In this document: positions 1 to 6,107 of the stretch, in pieces | How the letters are laid out: the number at the start of each line of letters is the position of its first letter | How positions within the stretch are numbered: the first letter of the stretch is position 1 | NCBI GenBank assembly: GCA_937901055.1 | Contig: CALCGO010000011.1 | Coordinates: forward strand, 1-6,513 | Direction of reading: 5' to 3' | Length of the DNA stretch: 6,513 nucleotides | From: an uncultured Rhodobacterales bacterium | GTDB lineage: Bacteria; Pseudomonadota; Alphaproteobacteria; Rhodobacterales; Rhodobacteraceae | Notes under the pieces: model-generated | The model's database searches: none | What the model was told of the DNA's origin: nothing | What the model saw: only the letters and a program-made list of their open reading frames with translations | Made by a program: the position numbers and the translations under genes

Positions 1-461
1 GCATCCGCGGGCATTCGCGCCAAAGTTAGGGGCACCCCCCAGTGATTATTATAGCTTTTCTCGGCTGCGTGGGTTTTGCCCTGTTTGGACAAAGCCGCGC
101 GAAGCATTTCTTTCGTGCCTGTCTTTCCGACCGATCCTGTCACAGCGATGACTTTAGCGCTTGTTCGCGCCCGTGCAGCCGCGGCCAAAGCCTCCAAAGC
201 TGTCAACGGATCCGCCACGATCAATAACGGAGCGCCCAACGAAACCCCTTGAGGTACGTGCGAAACCATCGCCGCCGCAGCGCCGTTTTCCAACGCCTGT
301 GCAACAAAATCATGGCCATCACGCACATCCTGCAAAGCCACGAAAATATCGCCTTTTTGCAACGTGCGGGTGTCAATCGAAACGCCAGACGCGCTCCAAT
401 TCACCGCAGATTGCCCACCGGTCGCCGCTACCGCGTCCGCCATTTTCCACAGCGCGCCCAT
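1..461 (-). CDS. murF: MurF, UDP-MurNAc-tripeptide:D-Ala-D-Ala ligase (N-terminal third, cut by window edge)
   Basis: MurF is the cytoplasmic ATP-dependent ligase that adds D-Ala-D-Ala to UDP-MurNAc-tripeptide, the last step in making the UDP-MurNAc-pentapeptide precursor. The minus strand reads open from an ATG at 461 to the left edge, giving 153 complete codons, about a third of the usual 450-480 residues. The protein starts MGALWKMADAVAATGG. It carries the Mur N-terminal domain feature SIDTRTLQKGDIFVAL (about 28-43), the ATP P-loop GSVGKTGTKE (109-118, Lys113), and the MurF-typical SYNNHWGVPLTLARMP (136-151). The ATG shares one base with the murE stop (TGATG), so translation is probably coupled. 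A GGAAG lies about 11 nt upstream, a weak ribosome site. Another ATG at 443 (Met7) is possible but would trim the LW start common in related MurF proteins. The C-terminal domain lies outside the window. Confidence 0.94.
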   Translation of the reverse strand, partial: MGALWKMADAVAATGGQSAVNWSASGVSIDTRTLQKGDIFVALQDVRDGHDFVAQALENGAAAAMVSHVPQGVSLGAPLLIVADPLTALEALAAAARARTSAKVIAVTGSVGKTGTKEMLRAALSKQGKTHAAEKSYNNHWGVPLTLARMPAD

Positions 462-1930
462 CAGTACAATTCTTCCAATGCCGCGACGGCGATACTTGCC
501 TGCTCCGCATCATTGAATTCCAGTATATCCGTACCGACAATCTGCCCCGTTTCGTGCCCTTTGCCCGCAATCAGCAAAGCATCACCGGGTTGTAGCGCAT
601 CAATCGCTGTCAAAATTGCTTCCGCCCGATCACCAATTTCGTTTGCATTCGGACAAGCCGTCATGATTGCTGCGCGGATCTGTGTCGGATCCTCGGTGCG
701 CGGATTGTCGTCGGTCACATAAACCACATCCGCATTTTCCATCGCCGCCTTGCCCATTAACGGGCGTTTACCTTTGTCGCGGTCGCCACCAGCCCCAAAC
801 ACCACCAACAGACGCCCCATTACATGCGGGCGCATCGCTTGCAACGCCGTTTCCAGCGCGTCGGGTGTATGGGCAAAATCAACAAAAACCATCGCGCCAT
901 TACCCCGCGTTGCTACCCGTTCCATGCGTCCTCGGACAGTTTGCAACTTTGGTAGAACTTCGAAAACTTTTGCCGCATCAGCACCACATGCAATTGCCAG
1001 CCCCGCCGCCAACATCACATTATCCGCCTGAAAAGCACCGATCAGGTCGAGCGGCACCATGTGGCTAGTACCGTCGAAAGCGACCAAAACATCCAAGCCA
1101 TTCGCACGATATCGCGTGTCTTTGATGCAGATATTGGCACTATCGTGGCCAACGGTCAAAACCTTGCTTAACTCGCCTGCCAGATCAGCGCCACGTTCAT
1201 CGTCGATGTTGATCACAGCAGTCGCACCATCAGGTAAAACGCGCCGGAACAATCCGGCTTTAGCGTCAAAATAATCCTCGAAACCGTCGTGATAATCCAG
1301 ATGGTCACGGCTTAGGTTGGTGAACCCCGCGGCGGACAATCGCACACCATCCAAGCGACGCTGCTCCAAACCGTGCGAGGACGCCTCCATCGCGGCATGC
1401 GTAACGCCCTGTGCGGCCAAATCTGCCAATAAGGCGTGCAAGGTCAGAGGCTCGGGCGTGGTGTGGGATAACGGTGCAGATACAGCACCTTCTACGCCAA
1501 CAGTCCCGAAATTGACCGCCGCAATTCCGAGCTCTTCCCAAATCTGGCGGGTGAAATTGGCCACCGACGTTTTGCCATTTGTCCCGGTGATCGCCACTAT
1601 GGTCTCTGGTTGCAAATCGAACCACGCGGCTGACGCCCTTGACAAAGCCTTGCGCGGATCATCCGAAATCAAAAACGGCACGTCATAGCCACCCTCGTTT
1701 TGCGTGATTTCATAACCGGCGTCATCAGTCAGGACAGCCGCCGCCCCCATCCGAACCGCGAACTTAACAAATTCCGCGCCGTGCACATTGCTGCCCGGCA
1801 TCGCGGCAAACAAATGTCCCGGTTTGGTCTGTCGGCTATCGACGGAAATGCCGGTGATCGCGGCAGGCAAATCGCCAACCAACCGGTACGCCAGCCCAAG
1901 CTCATCTATAGGTTTTGTAAGGTTTGTCAT
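461..1930 (-). CDS. murE: MurE, UDP-MurNAc-L-Ala-D-Glu:meso-diaminopimelate ligase
   Basis: MurE adds the third stem-peptide residue to UDP-MurNAc-L-Ala-D-Glu in the cytoplasm, using ATP. At 489 residues it is full length. Visible in order: substrate-domain motif SVDSRQTKPGHLFAA (29-43), ATP P-loop GTNGKTS (116-122), SHTTPEPLTLHALLA (155-169), MEASSHGL (181-188), the lysine that is carbamylated in this family within YFDAKAGLF (Lys224), RGRMERV (333-339), DFAHTPDAL (351-359), and KGHETGQ (457-463). DNPR at 408-411 is the signature that selects meso-diaminopimelate rather than lysine, so this organism should make DAP-type peptidoglycan. The ATG at 1930 follows the ftsI stop by 19 nt. That gap contains AGGGGCC twice; the nearer copy is only 2 nt from the ATG and the farther about 12 nt, so neither spacing is ideal. 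The stop overlaps the murF start. Confidence 0.98.
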   Translation of the reverse strand: MTNLTKPIDELGLAYRLVGDLPAAITGISVDSRQTKPGHLFAAMPGSNVHGAEFVKFAVRMGAAAVLTDDAGYEITQNEGGYDVPFLISDDPRKALSRASAAWFDLQPETIVAITGTNGKTSVANFTRQIWEELGIAAVNFGTVGVEGAVSAPLSHTTPEPLTLHALLADLAAQGVTHAAMEASSHGLEQRRLDGVRLSAAGFTNLSRDHLDYHDGFEDYFDAKAGLFRRVLPDGATAVINIDDERGADLAGELSKVLTVGHDSANICIKDTRYRANGLDVLVAFDGTSHMVPLDLIGAFQADNVMLAAGLAIACGADAAKVFEVLPKLQTVRGRMERVATRGNGAMVFVDFAHTPDALETALQAMRPHVMGRLLVVFGAGGDRDKGKRPLMGKAAMENADVVYVTDDNPRTEDPTQIRAAIMTACPNANEIGDRAEAILTAIDALQPGDALLIAGKGHETGQIVGTDILEFNDAEQASIAVAALEELY

Positions 1931-1949
1931 GGCCCCTATTGGCCCCTCG

Positions 1950-3740
1950 TCAGTTCCGCGTCAAGGTCAACGCACTTGGCGAGACCCTATCATCGAAATG
2001 TTCAGGCCGCATCCCCATCAGCGGTGCGATCCGGCGAATAATCTCGGCGCCAACTGGCACAGCCGTCCAACCAGCGGTGCGGCGTGGCTCGTCACCCGAA
2101 CGTTCTTCGGGTTCGTCGAGGCTGACAATCAAAACGTATTTCGGGTCATTCATCGGGAAAACACTGGCGAAAGTCGCGATGACTTTGTCTTCGTAATACC
2201 CACCCTGCGGATTGGGTTTGTCGGCCGTTCCTGTTTTGCCACCAACCTGATACCCTTCAACCTCGCCCAACGACGCAGTTCCGCGCACCACAACTTGGCG
2301 CAACATGTCACGCAAATTCACCGATGTTTCCGGCGACAAAACTCTATCGTCTTCAGTTGGCACATCACTGTTTTTCAACAACGTTGGCGTAACCTTCAAG
2401 CCACCGTTGGTCAGCGTCGCGTAAGCCGCAGCTAAATGAAGCGGTGTCGCAGCCAGTCCGTGGCCATATGAAATCGTCATCGTTGACAGCTCTGACCAGT
2501 TTGGCGGCAACAACGGCTTACTGCGTTGCGACTCTTTGATTTCAAGAGACACCGGATCAAAGAACCCCAGTTCACGCAAGAAATCTTGCTGCGCTTCCGT
2601 GCCCATTTCTACGGCCAAATTTGCAGTGCCGATATTGGAGGATTTCACGATCACATCCGTCAAACTAAGCTGTGCACCGTAATTGTGGAAATCCCGGATC
2701 GAGTATTTACCCCACCGCAGCGGGCCGCGCGTACGAATCATCGTGTCCGGCGTCGCCGTACCCGTTTCCATCGCCAAAGCGGCCGTAAACAGTTTGAAGG
2801 TCGAGCCAAGTTCGTATTTTCCCTGCGCCACGCGATTAAACAGCGGGCTATCCGCCGGATCACCACTGACGGGTGGGGCGGGGCGATGGTTCGGATCAAA
2901 GTCGGGCAGCGAGGCCATTGCGATCACTTGCCCAGTATCAACCTCCATCAACACCGCTGCGGCGCCTTTCGCATTCATCATCGTCATACCGCCGGCCAAA
3001 ACGCGGCGCATGGCGGCCTGCACGGAAATGTCGATCGAAAGCTCTAAGGGCGCGCCATCCTCGGAAGGGTCACGCAAGAAAGTGTCAAACTCTAGTTCAA
3101 CACCCGCCGTCCCGATCACTTCGGCAGACCGCACACCTTCGCGACCAAATGTCGTGCCGCCAAGAATATGCGCAGCCAGGTTGCCGTTGGGATAAAGGCG
3201 TATCTCACGCGGGCCAAATTGTAGACCCGGTTCCCCAATATCATGCACTGCCTGGCGTTGCTCCGGCGAAAGCTTGTGCTTGATCCAGACGAATTTCCGC
3301 TCGCCCGAGAACAACCGGTATAGCTTTTCGGCGTCTAGGTCAGGGAAAATCGCCACCAAACCGTCCGCTGCTGCGCGCCCGTCAACCATATCCTGTGGAT
3401 GTGCAAAAAGGGAGGTCGTCGCGAGGTTGGTGGCCAGTATTTCGCCGTTTCGGTCGACAATATTGGCACGCTGGCTGACAATTTGAACCGAACGCCCGTG
3501 TGTAATGGGCTCAACTGGGGCAGTTGTGGCCAATACGGTCATTTTCCAGCCAACGGCCCCAAAACTTAGAAGAAAGGCAAACGCCAACAATACCAGACGT
3601 GACTGTGCCCGAAAGCGCTCGGCATTGCGCTGGCCCTGCATCCGCGCGGCTTTTTCCTCAGCTTCGATCAGGCTGGGGTCTACACCACTTTCACGGGCTT
3701 TCAATACACGCGCAATCGGGCGCAGAGGGCGACGGATCAT
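1950..3740 (-). CDS. ftsI: FtsI / PBP3, septal peptidoglycan transpeptidase
   Basis: FtsI is the class B penicillin-binding protein that cross-links septal peptidoglycan in the divisome. It is anchored in the inner membrane with its catalytic domain in the periplasm. At 596 residues it has the expected length. A basic cytoplasmic tail (1-48, rich in Arg) precedes one membrane segment (about 49-71, LVLLAFAFLLSFGAVGW). The PBP dimerisation domain follows with RANIVDRNGEILATN (91-105); Ala replaces the Gly of the general RGxIxDRNG pattern. The transpeptidase motifs are all present: STFK with catalytic Ser313 and Lys316, SSN (367-369), and KTGTA (502-506). The ATG at 3740 shares one base with the ftsL stop (TGATG), and an AGGGGGG run in the end of ftsL supplies its ribosome site. 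The enzyme looks intact and should be a beta-lactam target. No PASTA domain is seen. Confidence 0.98.
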   Translation of the reverse strand: MIRRPLRPIARVLKARESGVDPSLIEAEEKAARMQGQRNAERFRAQSRLVLLAFAFLLSFGAVGWKMTVLATTAPVEPITHGRSVQIVSQRANIVDRNGEILATNLATTSLFAHPQDMVDGRAAADGLVAIFPDLDAEKLYRLFSGERKFVWIKHKLSPEQRQAVHDIGEPGLQFGPREIRLYPNGNLAAHILGGTTFGREGVRSAEVIGTAGVELEFDTFLRDPSEDGAPLELSIDISVQAAMRRVLAGGMTMMNAKGAAAVLMEVDTGQVIAMASLPDFDPNHRPAPPVSGDPADSPLFNRVAQGKYELGSTFKLFTAALAMETGTATPDTMIRTRGPLRWGKYSIRDFHNYGAQLSLTDVIVKSSNIGTANLAVEMGTEAQQDFLRELGFFDPVSLEIKESQRSKPLLPPNWSELSTMTISYGHGLAATPLHLAAAYATLTNGGLKVTPTLLKNSDVPTEDDRVLSPETSVNLRDMLRQVVVRGTASLGEVEGYQVGGKTGTADKPNPQGGYYEDKVIATFASVFPMNDPKYVLIVSLDEPEERSGDEPRRTAGWTAVPVGAEIIRRIAPLMGMRPEHFDDRVSPSALTLTRN

Positions 3741-4090
3741 CAGTTACCCCCCTGAACTTCAAGAATTGCTGCTTCGATCAACGCCGCCAGCAGCGGATCT
3801 TCCGGTGTTGGGTAAGCTACCTTCATTGGGTCCGAGAAATGGTCGGGATGTAACGGCATAAGGCGCAGCTCGGTGAAATGCTCTTCAGAAAGGGACAACA
3901 AACGGTCCGGGCGATTCAAATAGGCCCATTCGGCTTCTAACACCGCGATAGTTTCACGTTCGGTCCGAATTTCGCGTTGCAGGCTGGCCACACGACCCAT
4001 CGCATCTCGCGTATCGTTGTTCACGCGGTACGCCCACGTGGCAAAAACCATCACCATGAACACGCCAAGGATCAATAAAAGACTTCTCAT
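3740..4090 (-). CDS. ftsL: FtsL, bitopic divisome protein
   Basis: FtsL is a small inner-membrane protein that, with FtsB and FtsQ, activates the septal synthase FtsW-FtsI. From the start chosen here it has 116 residues: one membrane helix (about 2-20, RSLLLILGVFMVMVFATWAY), a heptad-rich coiled coil (about 28-55), then EWAYLNRPDRLLSLSEEHF, the segment most characteristic of alphaproteobacterial FtsL. Two in-frame ATGs exist, at 4096 and 4090. I chose 4090 because AAAGGGG lies 7 nt upstream of it, because the family usually starts MRS/MRA, and because it makes the common ATGA overlap with the rsmH stop. With the ATG at 4096 the protein would be MAMRSLL..., 118 residues, and the ribosome site would be too close. 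Its position between rsmH and ftsI is the standard dcw position, which supports the call despite weak sequence conservation in this family. Confidence 0.94.
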   Translation of the reverse strand: MRSLLLILGVFMVMVFATWAYRVNNDTRDAMGRVASLQREIRTERETIAVLEAEWAYLNRPDRLLSLSEEHFTELRLMPLHPDHFSDPMKVAYPTPEDPLLAALIEAAILEVQGGN

Positions 4091-5103
4091 AGCCATGCCC
4101 CTTTAGTGATGTCCAAGTTCGGCATGCCAATTTCACGTGGGTCAATCAAACCCGCGACCGCGCCGGTCCGTTGTGCTATGCGTAATTTCGCTGAACGTGC
4201 GCGTGGATTGGCTGCAAGTTCACTTGCGTCACCAACGACGGCTTTGCGGGAAGCCAGCGAAAAGCTCGGTGCTTCGCTATCCTCAATGGGTGCAAACCTG
4301 CTGCCTTTCGGTGCAGCGCCCGACCGCGCCTGCATAAAGCGCTTAACCATTCGGTCTTCAAGCGAATGGAACGTTACAACGACTAGTAAGCCACCCTCTT
4401 TCAGAGCAACTTCAGCCGCAGACAAACCACGCGCCAGTTCGCCCAACTCATCGTTCACCACAATCCGCAACGCCTGAAAACACCGGGTCGCTGCATGCGG
4501 CTGGCCCGGTTTTGGGCGCGGCATGATGCGTTCCAGCATGCTGGCCAACTGGCGCGTTGTGGTGAACGGCTTGGCCTTCCGATCCATAACAATAGCTTTG
4601 GCAATCTTGCGCGACGCACGTTCTTCGCCGAACTGAAACAGAATATCTGCCAACACCGCCTCGGGTGCTTTGTTAACAATGTCCGCCGCCGATGGACCGG
4701 ATTGTTCCATCCGCATATCCAGCGGGCCGTCCTTCATGAACGAAAACCCACGTTCTGCTTGGTCAATTTGCATTGAAGAAACGCCGATATCCAGCACAAC
4801 ACCGTCCAGTGCGCCCGCACCTGCTATCTTGTCCAGATCACCGAAACGCCCGGAAACAAGCTGCAAGCGGTCGCCGTATTCATGCGCCCAAGCTGCGGCG
4901 CGCTCCAAAGCTTCAGGATCACGGTCAACGCCAATCAAACGCTCAGCCCCTGCATCAAGTATCGCGCGGGCATAACCGCCAGCACCAAATGTGCCATCCA
5001 GCCAAACGCCCGTTACAGGCGATATTCGCTCCATAATCGGGGCAAGTAATACGGGTACGTGTGGAGTTTCAGAATTCGCAGGATCAGTAGAGGGAACGGC
5101 CAT
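4087..5103 (-). CDS. rsmH: RsmH (MraW), 16S rRNA m4C1402 methyltransferase
   Basis: RsmH is an S-adenosylmethionine-dependent enzyme that N4-methylates C1402 of 16S rRNA in the ribosomal P site. At 338 residues it is full length. Motifs in order: HVPVLL (15-20), SAM-binding DGTFGAGGYARA (36-47), GVDRDPEAL (58-66), DIGVSSMQIDQAERGFSF (105-122), DGPLDMRM (125-132), ATRCFQALRIVVNDEL (205-220), and FHSLEDRMVKRF (245-256). In the segment before ATR the common His-Pro-Ala reads His-Ala-Ala here, a mild substitution. The ATG at 5103 is 3 nt after the mraZ stop and is preceded by GGAGGG in the last mraZ codons at a spacing of 7 nt, so the start is well supported and probably coupled to mraZ. The 3' end overlaps the start of ftsL. 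Confidence 0.98.
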   Translation of the reverse strand: MAVPSTDPANSETPHVPVLLAPIMERISPVTGVWLDGTFGAGGYARAILDAGAERLIGVDRDPEALERAAAWAHEYGDRLQLVSGRFGDLDKIAGAGALDGVVLDIGVSSMQIDQAERGFSFMKDGPLDMRMEQSGPSAADIVNKAPEAVLADILFQFGEERASRKIAKAIVMDRKAKPFTTTRQLASMLERIMPRPKPGQPHAATRCFQALRIVVNDELGELARGLSAAEVALKEGGLLVVVTFHSLEDRMVKRFMQARSGAAPKGSRFAPIEDSEAPSFSLASRKAVVGDASELAANPRARSAKLRIAQRTGAVAGLIDPREIGMPNLDITKGAWL

Positions 5104-5106
5104 CGC

Positions 5107-5565
5107 CTAGCCCTCCGCCGTTGTGCGATACAGCTTCGCTTGAGGATTGTCCTGCGACGCCCCCCACTCCTTTATCTGCTTGAGTTCGTCTTCATACGCG
5201 GAAGGCTCCCAAATCTGGAAGCGGTTCCCTTTACCAACAAACACAGCATCTTTCGCCACGCCAATCATCTTGCGCAACGCGGCGGACAGTACCATACGCC
5301 CGTTTTCATCAACGGAGGCGTAATCAGAGTCCGTACCCAAAATTGTTTCGAAATATTCACGTTCAGCCGAGAAATGCGGCAAAGCCTCGATCAGGTCATC
5401 AACCTCGTCCATCGACTTGATCGAATACCCTTCAATGCATTGCCCATCCTTGGATCCATGCACAATAACGAGTTGTGGATTTTCGCCGGAACGCCAATCA
5501 GGGTCACCTTCCTCAAGCACACGCCGAAAGGACGCGGGAATGGAGACCCTGCCCTTTGCGTCCAC
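5107..5565 (-). CDS. mraZ: MraZ, dcw-cluster transcriptional repressor (start codon uncertain)
   Basis: MraZ is an AbrB-type DNA-binding protein that forms rings and represses its own dcw operon in E. coli. From GTG at 5565 it has 152 residues with two SpoVT-AbrB halves: DAKGRVSIPASFRRVL (2-17) and DENGRMVLSAALRKMIGV (86-103), the second ending in RFQIWEP (115-121). In the second half the Pro usual after GR(I/M)(V/L)L is Ser94. GTG 5565 is the only conventional in-frame start, but it cannot be the natural N terminus: reading upstream in the same frame gives EARRFRGKSVHKV, and related MraZ proteins begin MARRFRG...HKVDAKGR. The expected start codon, 5601-5599, reads GAG rather than ATG, behind a good AGGAG. 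The full-length gene is therefore about 5107-5601. Either one T is missing in this copy or read, or an unusual start is used. The stop, TAG, sits 3 nt before rsmH. Confidence 0.93.
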   Translation of the reverse strand: MDAKGRVSIPASFRRVLEEGDPDWRSGENPQLVIVHGSKDGQCIEGYSIKSMDEVDDLIEALPHFSAEREYFETILGTDSDYASVDENGRMVLSAALRKMIGVAKDAVFVGKGNRFQIWEPSAYEDELKQIKEWGASQDNPQAKLYRTTAEG

Positions 5566-5607
5566 CTTATGGACCGATTTGCCTCTGAAACGTCTAGCCT
5601 CGTCTCT

Positions 5608-5612
5608 CTCCT
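5608..5612 (-). promoter_or_regulatory. Shine-Dalgarno of full-length mraZ
   Basis: AGGAG on the minus strand, in the context ACAGGAGAGAGAC, ends 6 nt before 5601-5599, the place where the mraZ start codon is expected. No comparable site precedes the GTG at 5565, where the upstream bases are GGTCCATAAG. This favours initiation at about 5601 even though the codon there now reads GAG. Confidence 0.6.
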
Positions 5613-5637
5613 GTTTGACGCTCCCTAAAACGACGCA

Positions 5638-5667
5638 GCGGATCGTACTGCCTATAGTACGACCCGC
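5638..5667 (-). promoter_or_regulatory. Stem-loop in the mraZ leader
   Basis: On the mraZ strand, GCGGGTCGTACT is followed by the loop ATAGGC and then AGTACGATCCGC. The arms pair over 12 positions, with a single G-U wobble in RNA; the inner 7 bp are perfect. The distal edge is about 37 nt ahead of the expected mraZ start codon, so it would lie in the 5' leader of the dcw transcript. There is no T-run immediately after it, so it is not a standard terminator. As DNA, the perfect inner inverted repeat (5643-5662) could instead be an operator. The pairing is seen directly; any function is inferred. Confidence 0.5.
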
Positions 5668-5835
5668 CGTTTGCCCCGTGGAAGGAAGCCGACTGCGCCA
5701 CTTTCGTGTCTGCTCACATGCGCGTCGAATCTCTCACCTATGGATAAACGCGGTGCCTGTATGAAACCTGCTCGGTTTTCTGTTTTACGGGGCTTAAGCC
5801 CTCTAAAAAATATAACCGCTCTCTATCCGTGTAAT

Positions 5836-5891
5836 TGGAATAGCATGGGAACCTATGGAAATCAATGGAGTTATTATGGGCAAAAATGGGC
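5836..5891 (+). promoter_or_regulatory. Six phased TGG(G/A) motifs, candidate MraZ-box array
   Basis: TGG begins at 5836, 5846, 5856, 5866, 5877 and 5887, so the spacing is 10, 10, 10, 11 and 10 bp, about one helical turn. The boxes read TGGAA, TGGGA, TGGAA, TGGAG, TGGGC and TGGGC, and five of the six are preceded by A. The known E. coli MraZ operator is direct repeats of TGGGN with 5-nt spacers upstream of mraZ, which this closely resembles in unit and period. Three boxes match TGGGN and three carry TGGA. The array is about 235 bp upstream of the expected mraZ start and is oriented opposite to mraZ, which is a point against a simple copy of the E. coli arrangement. Binding by MraZ is inferred. 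Confidence 0.5.
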
Positions 5892-5960
5892 AAATTCGAT
5901 GAATTCGAGTGCCACTGACGCGTTTTCAGCAGGTTTGGTGCCATGACATCAAACAACCAC

Positions 5961-5988
5961 TATATATGGTGGCAATTTTTGTTGATAA
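5961..5988 (-). promoter_or_regulatory. Candidate -35/-10 for the dcw operon
   Basis: On the minus strand TTATCA (5988-5983) and TATATA (5966-5961) are separated by 16 nt in AT-rich sequence, pointing towards mraZ. The match to TTGACA/TATAAT is moderate. Use would give a leader of about 350 nt that includes the phased TGG array and the stem-loop. It directly abuts the TGGGA pair. Other promoters nearer to mraZ cannot be excluded. Confidence 0.3.
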
Positions 5989-5990
5989 AT

Positions 5991-6005
5991 TCCCATGAAT
6001 TCCCA
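5991..6005 (-). promoter_or_regulatory. TGGGA-N5-TGGGA pair, candidate MraZ operator
   Basis: The minus strand reads TGGGAATTCATGGGA: two exact TGGGA units, 5-nt spacer, 10-bp period, in the same orientation as mraZ. This is precisely the TGGGN repeat spacing described for E. coli MraZ. It sits just upstream of the candidate -35 (5983-5988). E. coli has three such repeats; I see only two here, with no third copy one turn away on either side. It lies about 100 bp upstream of the divergent thioredoxin start, so it could affect either gene. Confidence 0.42.
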
Positions 6006-6096
6006 AAATAATTCATTTCACCATCACCTTTTCGCTATTTCAGCGCTGCGATGCTCACAAAAAGCGAACCTGTGCTACAGTTAATCTGAACATTTT

Positions 6097-6104
6097 GGAG
6101 GTGA
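6097..6104 (+). promoter_or_regulatory. Strong Shine-Dalgarno of the thioredoxin gene
   Basis: GGAGGTGA is a perfect complement of the 16S rRNA anti-Shine-Dalgarno over eight bases. The GGAGG core ends 6 nt before the ATG at 6108, which fixes that start and suggests efficient translation. Confidence 0.8.
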
Positions 6105-6107
6105 ATT

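Larger units (their letters stand above)
5602..6107. other. Divergent intergenic region between mraZ and the thioredoxin gene
   Basis: About 500 bp separate the two divergent genes. Short open frames exist here on both strands (for example minus 5738-5956, from a TTG start), but none has a ribosome site, family motifs or coherent composition, so I call none of them genes. I searched both strands for the conserved RNase P RNA core (GGAAAGTCCGG-type) and for tRNA-like cloverleaves and saw neither. The part from about 5800 to 6020 is AT-rich. Regulatory candidates inside it are listed separately. A perfect 12-bp palindrome, GGGCTTAAGCCC (5790-5801), is also present; it has no T-run after it on the plus strand and none close after it on the minus strand, so it is not a terminator. 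Confidence 0.7.

Noticed and set aside
249..722. Long plus-strand open frames across the dcw genes (also 1788-2435, 2526-3047, 5059-5628)
   Set aside because: They are antisense shadows of murF, murE, ftsI, rsmH and mraZ, low in complexity and without ribosome sites or family motifs.
1931..1946. Repeated GGGGCC flanking AATA before murE as a regulatory repeat
   Set aside because: Only two copies in a 19-nt gap, best explained as ribosome-binding sequence.
5727..5731. GAATC as a CcrM (GANTC) cell-cycle methylation site, and possible CtrA sites
   Set aside because: A single GANTC is expected by chance, and no TTAA-N7-TTAA was found near mraZ.
5740..5748. TTATCCATA on the minus strand as a DnaA box
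   Set aside because: One mismatch to TTATCCACA, a single isolated copy, and no origin-like context.
5790..5801. GGGCTTAAGCCC palindrome followed by CTCTAAAAAA as a terminator
   Set aside because: The stem would be only about 4 bp with a TTAA loop. The A-run follows on the plus strand, so on the minus strand the T-run precedes the stem; wrong polarity both ways.
5738..5956. A 72-codon minus-strand open frame in the mraZ leader
   Set aside because: TTG start without a ribosome site, unbiased composition and no motif; it overlaps the regulatory repeats.
5602..6107. RNase P RNA or another structured ncRNA in the long intergenic gap
   Set aside because: The conserved RNase P core sequences are absent on both strands and no tRNA-like fold was seen.
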